Shown piece after piece: positions 1 to 5,882 of a DNA stretch of 10,554 nucleotides. Within the stretch, counting starts at the first letter, position 1; every line of letters begins with the position of its first letter. The notes under the pieces were generated by a model that saw only the letters and a program-made list of their open reading frames with translations, was not told the origin of the DNA and made no database searches. The stretch is from Goniomonas avonlea (Eukaryota; Cryptophyceae; Goniomonadida; Goniomonadaceae): assembly GCA_003573635.1 (NCBI GenBank), contig QUTJ01031258.1:1-10554 (forward strand), given 5' to 3'. Both the position numbers and the translations under genes were made by a program.

Positions 1-345
1 CCGCATGACCAATTTCCCTGATGAGCTCTCAGCGTTCACCTGCGTGCCTCGTAAGAATAGATTTTTCGAAATCACATGCTCCACCAAGACGGCAACCTCT
101 CTGTGACCTCTCCGCAACCTCTGGAGTGCTTGCTCCGAGATGTGACCTGTGCCCCTTAGTCCTTGACCTCCGAGATGTGACCTGTGCCCCTTAGTCCTTG
201 ACCTCCGAGATGTGACCTGTGCCCCTTAGTCCTTGACCTCCGAGATATTGCGCTCGATCGACCTGTGGAACTGATGTATGCTTTTCACTCTGAAAATGTG
301 CGAACCTGCGTTCGCCTTCGGGCCTGAGGTTGTCGGCTGCGGCAG
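1..345. other. Unassigned 5' stretch, probably intron, with a possible upstream exon end at 1-50
   Basis: No coding sequence here could be assigned. A donor-like GTAAGA follows position 50, so 1-50 could be the end of an upstream exon. In the phase needed by the exon at 346 that frame is open only from position 9 (ending SPACL), and there is no match to a LIM domain. The rest, apart from the minisatellite, holds nothing recognisable. Confidence 0.35.
133..247. repeat. 35-bp minisatellite, about 3.3 copies
   Basis: Three head-to-tail copies of a 35-bp unit start at 133, 168 and 203. Each begins CTCCGAGATGTGACCTGTGC and ends CCTTGAC. A partial fourth copy (CTCCGAGAT) starts at 238. The full copies are identical, implying recent expansion. 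The array lies in the probable intron upstream of the exon at 346. Confidence 0.95.
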
Positions 346-468
346 GTGGAGGACGCCAACGCCTTGTGCGCCTCGGTGCGGAACTGGCTTGAGGGGGCCC
401 TGGACGTGGAGGCGCCGTGTGTCCCAGTTGAACTTGTCACGCAAAACGCACTCGTCGAACGGACCAAC
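346..468 (+). CDS. DA1-like gene exon: segment preceding the peptidase core
   Basis: The acceptor is GCGGCAG at 339-345 and the donor GTATGC at 469; phase is 0 at both ends (41 residues). It starts VEDANALCASVRNWLEGALD and continues with CVPVELVTQNALVER. This corresponds to the plant DA1 stretch EIQEFYEGLNMKVEQQVPLL followed by LVERQALNEA. Reading past the donor adds about 44 unconvincing residues before a stop. Confidence 0.72.
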
Positions 469-3400
469 GTATGCATGCTTGTTAGCAAAGATATGTCCCA
501 GATAGAGATGTCAGTGATACATGGAGGAGGGAATATTGTCGCTTGTGGACAGCTCCACGCCGACACCTCTCTGCTCACCGCCACAGTGTCACCGCTCTGA
601 CTAGAGGGGTGTCTGTGTTTTGTTGTGATGTTTAACTTGAGTTCCAGCGCTCGACCAGTGGGAGTGTGGCCGCCGCGCACAGCGCCCTCATGTGCACAGC
701 TCTCACTGAAGTCGCTCTGCAAAAGCATGGCCCTGCCAAGCCTGGGCCAATATATCTCCTTCATGTACGAATTTCTTGTTCATACATCGAACAACATCCA
801 CGTTATCCTTGTTTCAATCTCGAAAGATGCCTCACGTTCAAATTCATTGTTCCACATCTCACCTTTTGTGTCACTTGGCGCTGTTCGCCCTCCATGGAGC
901 GCTTACACTCTCGTTGCTTTAGGACTGCTGCCACATCTAGAAACATTTGGCACCCAACGGAATACAACATCCTCCACCTCCAAATTCCCTTCGTCTTTCT
1001 CCTCCGCACACATCTTCGTGGTATCCTCCACGATTCTTTGTTCGAGAAGCTGACAATGATTTGTAGCTGCACGATTCCATGCTCGGCTGACAATGATTTG
1101 TGGCTGCAGGGTCTGTCGTACGTCAGAGCTGGGCACACGTTGGCGCACGAACTTGGGCACTGCTGGCTGGCGCAGTTGGGGCTCTCTGGAATGCCTGCGC
1201 TAGTGCAAGAGGGGGTGTGCGACCTCTTGGCTCTTCTCTACCTGCAGTCTCAGGTATGTCTCTCCAGTCCCACGTCGATCGTGCAAAAAGAGTTTGATCG
1301 ATCGGCGGTCCTGTACCTGAGACAAGGTGCAGAGCGGAGCTCGACACCCACCCTCGACGCATTACGCAAGATGCACTGCACCTAGACACGCACACGCGCA
1401 CTCTCGACGCACTATGCAAGGTGCCCTGCATGGAGTTCTACACTCACGCACCCGGCTACAAGGTGCACCGAATGGAGTTCGACCCACACACACACACGTA
1501 CACACATACACACAAGGTCCTGGCTATTCCTTTCGCTTTTCCCGTTGATGTCCGTGCGCGCGGCAATGGGGGAGCTTGTTCTCTGCAACTGAGTTTCGGA
1601 AACAACTGAGACGCTTGTGCAGTCAGCGCGGGAGGCACGATTTAGGGAAGCTGTGCTGTGCAACAACCCACACCCCGTGTATGCTGCGAGTCTCAACAGG
1701 GCGAGGCAGGGATACGATTCTGTTCAAGGTTCGATGACTGGTGCGTCCATGTCTTGCCATTGGGTTCACCTTGCACTTCTGACTGTTCTTGAGCTTGACT
1801 CGCCTCTTCCTCCCTCCTTCGTCCGCCTTTCTCTCGCTTTTTTTCTCTCGCTGTCTGACAATTTGTCTTCGTCTCGCCCCTCACATGGAGTAACTCTCGC
1901 CTAGCGCTTGTGCAGCACCTGCGCTCTCACGGCCTGCTAGTGCCCGGCCAGCAACCAGAGTGTAATGTCTGCTCCCCCACCCACGCGCGAGACCAAGACT
2001 TCAACAAGGCCACGCCGTTGACTCGCTTGAGCAACAGCAACAGCAGCGAGCACCAGATAGTTGCCAGCCCTCCTCCTGGGCCAGGATACGCCGGTCCCAG
2101 GTACACTTTTGAAAACTCAACTCCTTCGGATCTTGGGTCCATTGTTGTGGCACGATGTCATGTGATGTCCGCGTGGTGCAAAGTCACACGATGTTCGTCG
2201 GCCCAGGCAACCTCTTTGCTGCCCCGCTGTCTTTTGTTGGCATGCCTCTCAGACGCGACAGGCGGCCAGGGAGCAGAAGCAAACTCACTCCGCTCTCCAA
2301 TTCCCCCTCCATCACCGACGTGGCCGGCCACAAAGCTGGAAGTCCCGTGAGTTATGGCTCCACGTCTCGGAAATTCTTCTCTTTGTTTGCAGAAGGAATA
2401 AGCAACCAGAGACCGTGAAGTGTTGCTATGGTTTTCAAAGAGAGAGAGTCAACACAGTCAACTTGTGCGGCTCTTGTCCGGGCTTTCAATATTTTCAGAT
2501 GTTCTTCACTGATGCATCTCTGTGTGAGTGCCCACACCGCAGCTTCCGCAGGTTCCTCCTCCACAACGCAGTGCCTCCCCCGCCCTGGCCTCTAAACATT
2601 CCACCCATGGTCGCGTGTCTGATGTGCCATCGCTGCCCAACGATTCCACGGGATACAGCTCCAGTGCGCGGCCACCCCAAGCCTCAACAATATCCATTCC
2701 TCAAGGTAACAATTTTCGACTGCTTGTGCGAGATGGTGTGAAGTGCTGCGTTGGGCTCTGTTTGCCCAATAGTGTCCTCGGATCGATATTTGGAGATGTG
2801 TTGGTGCAAGCGCAGCAACGGACTCCCAGTCTTGTCTCGGCCCTCTAGACTCAGCACTTGTCAACGTCTTGTGTGTCGCAGCACTCTTGTCTCAGCACTT
2901 GACACAGTCTTGGCGCAGGTAATGCGAGGGGGCAGGCTGTTGGCTCCAGCGGCGTCTTCTCTCCTGACCGCGGCTCCGGCCGGGCCACGACCGCCGCAAC
3001 CCTCAACTCAAACAGAATCGCCAACATTTCGTCGTCAGTGTTGACCCCAAGAGTCAACCCAATGGCCAAGTCGAACTTGGAAATACCTTCCAGCAAGCAC
3101 TGGGGCAATGTGGTCGATGACAGCAACTCGCACAACGGCGCGGAGTGGGGGACCTCCTTCCACACCGTCTCCAAGTCCCTGGGCTCCCCGATGTCAACCC
3201 TCGGAGGCATGACCGCCTCTCGCTCCTCCATCGCGAAAACGACAGTGTCGGCTTCCATTCTCAACCATCACCGTCAGCAACAGGTCATACCTCCACCCTC
3301 GCACCCTTGCCCACACTAGCCCACTTCCACACTCTTTTTACGCCCTGCTGGTCGCACCACTTCCACGCTTTTTTTACACCCTGATTACGTAAATCTTTTT

Positions 3401-5534
3401 CGTGGATGACGCAAATCTTCTTCTTATTTTTCTCAAATATATGTTCGTGCTGAGTTTTTTTTGCTCCGTCACAATTCATGCTATGTGCGGGATGGGAGGT
3501 GGGTGATGTGATTTGGTGTTGGCGCGAGCACGCACCACGATTTGGAGGCCGGAGTGAATATATTGGACGCGCTTGAATGGGCTTTTTTGCGAAGCTATCT
3601 GAGCTGTGTGTGCAGCGGCTGGACCAGGCACAGCAGCGCCTGAGGGAAGCGCAAGAGCGCAAAGCAGCCCTGGCACAGCAGTCACAGGTGCGTCCAATGA
3701 CCTTGAAGTTGGTGTGCCGCTGGCATCCCGATTTTTTTATAAGAGTGGTTTCTTAGGGACACATGCAACGCCCAGTTGTTATTCACTAAGTCGGCTGTTC
3801 AAAGATGACGCCGTGTGCACAGCGGAAGGGTAGCTCTGTGGCCGTGGTGTCGCCTCACTCTGTTTCTATCTCTGCAGTAGTCTGCGGTAGGAGCGGTTTC
3901 TGGTGTTGCGTCGCAGTGTTGGTTCTGTCTGAATGAGTGTGCGCAGGAGCGCTTTCTGCAGCAGCAGCGTCTGCGGCAGGAGCAGAGGGAGGAAAGAAAC
4001 CAGCGCAACACGCATTGGGGAGTGCTCGGCGGTGACCGGACCACCGTGGCGACCTTCACCAAGGACGAGGCCATGCACCGCGCGGCCGCTGCTGACGTGT
4101 TTGCCACCTACACCGACATGCAGCATCAGCTCTCCCAGCCGGTACATTCCCTGTTTGTCCCACGTGAACATGCCAGCCACTGGCACAATACACGCGCGCT
4201 CTGCACCCATACACTCCACCCTGACACTGCACCTGGCCTTACACACTCACAGTCCTCCGCAGGCAGATGTCGCAGCAACTATATTCAACTCCAGCGTCGA
4301 TTTTGCGGATGCACCAAGTGGTGAGGGGCCCCGGCCGCCCGAAGGCCGCAACTTGCAGACAACCTACGCTGCGGCAAATGCTGTGATTGGTGCGTGTGTA
4401 TGAGATCCAGGGCTGTGAGTCCACACCGAGACGGCAGCCGCTTGTCTGACCATCCCACGTACCTGGCGCCAACTCGTCCAACTCCTTTCCTCGCAGCCCG
4501 AGCTGCGTCGGTCCCAACCGACAACTCTGCCGACGCTGCCAGAGCTGCAAACCCTCCAGGCAACTCCTTTGGACGCACTGCCTCAGGCAACGTCAGGGAG
4601 GTGCAGGAGGCGAGGGCGCAGCCAACACGGGTACTCTCTGGGCCTTACGGCACCCGAGTTGTCACCGCCACACCTGTCGCCACTAACGCGCTCCCGGTGT
4701 CCCTTGTTCGTACCGTCTCGGATCAAACCTCTGTGAGTCTCCAATCTATTCTCTGCCTTCTCTTGCCCAATGTCGACGCTTCCTTGTCATGACGCTATGG
4801 CCTGCTCTGATATTGTGACTCTCCCGTGTCCTGATATTGTTGACTCACGCTGCCTTCCTGATATTGCTGACTCTACCTTGTCCTGATATTGTTCACTCTT
4901 TGTACCTTGTCCACTCTACCTTGTCCTGACATCGTTCAGTCTTTCTCCCTTGGCTTGATATCGTTGACTCTATGCACGCCCTCAACGCGTCCCTCTGATG
5001 CGGTCGTGCGAGAAGCGCACGTGCCGGGCTGCGCGGGGATCGAAGAGAAGTCGTTGATGTCCTGCTAACCACGCGATAGTCGGTGTGTGGTGTCAGTCAG
5101 CAACATGTATGTATCAGTGATGATCGCCTACAACCTGGGAGAGGAGCATGCTCCTGGGATGGCTTCGCCTTATTCTTGTCATTTTCAGGCGCAGTCGTCC
5201 GCGCGCGGCTTGGGTTGGAGGGCTGTCGCCATGGACAAGCAGCCAAGACAACCTGAGCACCCTCCTCCCTACGGTGTGCTGTCATCGCCTGGCCTCCCCT
5301 GTCCTCCTTGATGCTTGCCATGTCCCTGCTGACGATGAACACCAGCCACTGTGCTTGCAATAGACGACACAAGACGTAGGAATGACCAGAGATTCGAACA
5401 GGTCTCGGACGCAGCAGGTCTGACCCTTTCAACCGAGAGCAAGGGCAGCGACAGATGCTGCACCAGGGTGTGGTTCGAGTTGTCAGTGAAGGCGATCAGT
5501 CACAGTTGGATCGAATCACCGATGATATCCAAAG
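346..5534 (+). CDS. DA1-like zinc peptidase with long disordered/coiled-coil tail (multi-exon gene, partial at both ends)
   Basis: Fourteen exons can be chained: 346-468, 648-764, 1110-1253, 1623-1728, 1905-2100, 2253-2346, 2543-2705, 2919-3283, 3616-3687, 3947-4141, 4263-4389, 4497-4732, 5189-5273 and 5402-5534. The splice phases agree throughout, giving about 718 residues. The first five exons follow the plant DA1 family: a VRNWLEGAL segment before the peptidase, PIYLLH-GLSYVRAG leading into AHELGHCW, then VQEGVCDLLALLYLQSQ, FREAV...PVYAASLNRA and a final LVQHLRSHG helix. HELGH plus the Glu of QEG are the expected gluzincin zinc ligands, so the peptidase looks intact. In plants DA1 is a ubiquitin-activated peptidase limiting organ growth; that role is not implied here. 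The LIM and UIM parts of DA1 are not visible. After the peptidase come about 530 residues of Ser/Pro/Thr-rich sequence with a Gln/Arg/Glu-rich coiled coil. The single-gene model is inference; two genes remain possible. Confidence 0.7.
648..764 (+). CDS. DA1-like gene exon: short linker into the peptidase core
   Basis: The acceptor is GAGTTCCAG ending at 647 and the donor GTACGA at 765; phase is 0 at both ends (39 residues). The last residues, PGPIYLLH, join to GLSYVRAG of the next exon. The joined sequence resembles the plant ILILYGLPRLLTG strand-loop just before the HExxH helix. The first 30 residues show no clear similarity to plant DA1, so the 5' boundary is less certain than the 3' one. 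Confidence 0.55.
765..1109 (+). other. Intron of the DA1-like gene with a duplicated acceptor region
   Basis: It runs from GTACGA to TGGCTGCAG. Near its 3' end, GCTGACAATGATTTGTGGCT (from 1086, leading into the true acceptor) has an upstream copy starting at 1049, differing by one base, with GCAC where the true site has GCAG. The rest is pyrimidine-rich and shows no exon I could fit. Confidence 0.55.
1110..1253 (+). CDS. DA1-like gene exon: HELGH zinc-binding core
   Basis: The acceptor is TGGCTGCAG ending at 1109 and the donor GTATGT at 1254; phase is 0 at both ends (48 residues). It reads GLSYVRAGHTLAHELGHCW and later VQEGVCDLLALLYLQSQ. This parallels plant DA1 GLPRLLTGSILAHEMMHAW and VEEGICQVLAHMWLESE. 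The two His and the catalytic Glu of HExxH, and the downstream Glu ligand, are all present. Confidence 0.85.
1254..1622 (+). other. Intron of the DA1-like gene with internal repeats and a CA tract
   Basis: It runs from GTATGT to TTGTGCAG. A 28-bp element (CTCGACGCATTACGCAAGAT plus 8 bases) at 1353-1380 recurs with a few changes at 1403-1430. A second element ending ATGGAGTTC occurs near 1417-1438 and again near 1459-1480. An interrupted CA microsatellite covers 1485-1513. No exon is seen inside. Confidence 0.65.
1623..1728 (+). CDS. DA1-like gene exon: C-terminal part of the peptidase domain
   Basis: The acceptor is CTTGTGCAG ending at 1622 and the donor GTTCGA at 1729; phase 0 in, phase 1 out. 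It encodes SAREARFREAV, then PHPVYAASLNRARQGYDSVQ. This aligns with the plant DA1 C-terminal part (FEKKLGEFFKHQIESD, then VYGDGFRAGNQAV). A second possible acceptor at 1592-1593 (ACTGAG) gives a frame without the match. Confidence 0.75.
1905..2100 (+). CDS. DA1-like gene exon: end of peptidase domain and start of tail
   Basis: The acceptor is CTCGCCTAG ending at 1904, behind a strong pyrimidine tract at 1797-1860; the donor is GTACAC at 2101. It enters in phase 1 and leaves in phase 2. LVQHLRSHGLLVPG matches the last helix of plant DA1 (LRRTLDHIRLTGTFP). After this the sequence turns low-complexity (SNSNSSEHQ, PPPGPGYAGP). A two-Cys motif CNVC follows the helix; its role is unknown. Confidence 0.7.
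2253..2346 (+). CDS. DA1-like gene exon: disordered tail
   Basis: The acceptor is GCCTCTCAG ending at 2252 and the donor GTGAGT at 2347. It enters in phase 2, as the previous exon requires, and leaves in phase 0. It encodes a basic, Ser/Pro-rich stretch (RRPGSRSKLTPLSNSPS) with no recognisable domain. Confidence 0.6.
2543..2705 (+). CDS. DA1-like gene exon: Pro/Ser-rich tail
   Basis: Two tandem in-frame acceptors exist: CACCGCAG ending at 2542 and TTCCGCAG ending at 2551. Use of the second would remove three residues (a NAGNAG-like choice). The donor is GTAACA at 2706; phase 0 in, phase 1 out. The sequence is VPPPQRSASPALASKHS and continues Ser/Pro-rich to SISIPQ. No domain is visible. Confidence 0.6.
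2919..3283 (+). CDS. DA1-like gene exon: large Ser/Thr/Asn-rich tail exon
   Basis: The acceptor is TTGGCGCAG ending at 2918 and the donor GTCATA at 3284. It enters in phase 1 and leaves in phase 0 (about 122 residues). The sequence is Ser/Thr/Asn/Gly-rich, includes SSKHWGNVVDDSNSHNGAEW, and ends NHHRQQQ at the edge of the coiled coil. It is the largest exon of the gene and stays open over 365 nt in only this phase-compatible frame. The function is unknown. Confidence 0.68.
3284..3615 (+). other. Intron of the DA1-like gene with a 27-bp direct repeat
   Basis: It runs from GTCATA to GTGTGCAG. CCACTTCCACACTCTTTTTA plus CGCCCTG at 3321-3347 recurs at 3357-3383 with three differences. The middle is T-rich. 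No coding block is recognised in it. Confidence 0.6.
3616..3687 (+). CDS. DA1-like gene exon: coiled coil, first half
   Basis: The acceptor is GTGTGTGCAG ending at 3615 and the donor GTGCGT at 3688; phase 0 at both ends (24 residues). It reads RLDQAQQRLREAQERKAALA followed by QQSQ, a charged Gln/Arg/Glu/Ala helix typical of coiled coils. It continues the QQQ end of the previous exon and runs on into the next exon. Confidence 0.68.
3947..4141 (+). CDS. DA1-like gene exon: coiled coil, second half
   Basis: The acceptor is GTGTGCGCAG ending at 3946 and the donor GTACAT at 4142; phase 0 at both ends (65 residues). It begins ERFLQQQRLRQEQREERNQR, continuing the coiled coil. A globular-looking stretch follows with HWGVLGGDRTTVATFTKDEA and ends MQHQLSQP. 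Confidence 0.7.
4263..4389 (+). CDS. DA1-like gene exon: tail
   Basis: The acceptor is CCTCCGCAG ending at 4262 and the donor GTGCGT at 4390; phase 0 in, phase 1 out. It encodes ADVAATIFNSSVDFADAPSG, then a Pro/Arg-rich link and TTYAAANAVI. Reading past the donor meets a stop within five codons, which supports the junction. Confidence 0.66.
4497..4732 (+). CDS. DA1-like gene exon: Ala/Thr/Val-rich tail
   Basis: The acceptor is TTCCTCGCAG ending at 4496 and the donor GTGAGT at 4733. It enters in phase 1 and leaves in phase 0 (about 79 residues). The sequence includes SADAARAANPPGNSFGRTA and ends LVRTVSDQTS. It is low-complexity and unassigned. Confidence 0.66.
4803..4975. repeat. Degenerate minisatellite in an intron
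   Basis: This lies in the 456-nt intron 4733-5188 of the DA1-like gene. Around six imperfect copies of a roughly 25-35-bp unit contain the core TCCTGATATTGTTGACTCTA (variants CTGATATTGTGACTC, CTGATATTGCTGACTC, CTGACATCGTTCAGTC and TTGATATCGTTGACTC). The rest of the intron, 4976-5188, shows no feature besides the final acceptor. Confidence 0.8.
5189..5273 (+). CDS. DA1-like gene exon: tail
   Basis: The acceptor TTGTCATTTTCAG, ending at 5188, is one of the best in the window. The frame gives AQSSARGLGWRAVAMDKQPR, then EHPPPYG. I end the exon at a weak GTGTGC donor at 5274 because the phase then fits the next exon. Without that splice the frame stops at 5311 (PGLPCPP then stop), so 5189-5311 could instead be the terminal exon. 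Confidence 0.5.
5402..5534 (+). CDS. DA1-like gene exon: helical end segment
   Basis: The acceptor is TTCGAACAG ending at 5401. The donor is a GC type, AAG|GCGAGT, at 5535. It enters in phase 1 and leaves in phase 2. The sequence is protein-like and helical: SRSDPFNREQGQRQMLHQGV, then VRVVSEGDQSQLDRITDDIQ. The phase fits an acceptor at 5681, after which the frame continues RCALSRLEREGVS. Confidence 0.5.
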
Positions 5535-5570
5535 GCGAGTGCCGCTGCATAGCCTTTCCGCATATCACCC

Positions 5571-5681
5571 GCAACCCTCCCCTCTCCACTCCCTCGTTCC
5601 CTGCGTCTCCCTCTCCCTCCCTCTCCTTCTCCTGCTCCCTCTCCCTCTCGCTCTTCCTCTACCCCCCTCTCCTCCCTTCAG
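5571..5681 (+). promoter_or_regulatory. Long polypyrimidine tract ending in a splice acceptor
   Basis: More than 100 nt are almost pure C/T on the plus strand, many in CCCTCTCCCTCT-like steps, ending CTTCAG at 5681. It sits in the GC-AG intron 5535-5681 and acts plausibly as its polypyrimidine tract. On the minus strand the same tract is GA-rich, in or beyond the 3' end of the armadillo gene. Its exceptional length is likely repeat expansion. Confidence 0.7.
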
Positions 5682-5688
5682 ATGCGCT
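5659..5688 (-). CDS. Candidate terminal exon of the armadillo gene
   Basis: On the minus strand the acceptor CCTGCTCAG occupies 5697-5689. In phase 0 the frame then gives SASEGRRGG and a TAG stop at 5661-5659. It would complete the armadillo protein with nine residues. It overlaps the candidate plus-strand exon at 5682. Tiny size and low complexity make it tentative. Confidence 0.3.
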   Translation of the reverse strand, partial: SASEGRRGG

Positions 5689-5729
5689 CTGAGCAGGTTG
5701 GAGAGGGAGGGAGTTTCAATCCAAAGCCA
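5682..5729 (+). CDS. Possible last exon of the DA1-like gene (3' limit unknown)
   Basis: A strong acceptor, CTCCTCCCTTCAG, ends at 5681. In the phase set by the previous exon the frame reads RCALSRLEREGVSIQSQ and then runs into CA-repeat-encoded Thr/His. It stays open to a stop at 6028-6030, but the part beyond about 5890 is antisense to the armadillo gene and is not convincing. The end given here marks only where the sequence stops looking like protein. Confidence 0.3.
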
Positions 5730-5858
5730 AACACATACACACACACATCGGACACACCATCCACCCGGTTTCAATCCACAGCCCCCCCCCACCCACACAC
5801 ACACCTTCCACCAGGGGTTCAATCCACAGCCCCACACACACCGGACACCGCCACACGC
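5729..5858. repeat. CA-rich tandem repeat between converging genes
   Basis: CA microsatellite blocks alternate with three copies of a short element: GTTTCAATCCAAAGCC near 5713, GTTTCAATCCACAGCCCC near 5768 and GTTCAATCCACAGCCCC near 5817. The spacing is roughly 50 bp. It lies in the probable 3' intron of the minus-strand armadillo gene. The regular spacing shows a tandem origin. Confidence 0.75.
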
Positions 5859-5882
5859 AAACACGGCACAAAATGGTCGCAC

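Noticed and set aside
133-247. CRISPR-like direct repeats
   Set aside because: The 35-bp units are directly adjacent with no spacers, in a eukaryotic context, so this is a minisatellite.
625-1053. Plus-strand open frame of 142 residues
   Set aside because: It is Ser/Leu/Thr-rich from pyrimidine-rich intron sequence, and the neighbouring frame carries the DA1-like match.
2821-2918. CTCAGCACTTG repeat in the intron before 2919
   Set aside because: There are only two short copies with different flanks, too weak to call a repeat array.
2851-3264. Minus-strand 137-residue open frame
   Set aside because: It is opposite the phase-consistent plus-strand exon 2919-3283, has no recognisable domain, and offers no splice context.
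5565-5882. C-terminal continuation of the armadillo open frame
   Set aside because: After a good GTGCGA donor the frame encodes only repeat-derived Cys/Val/Trp and Arg/Gly runs, so it is read as intron rather than protein.
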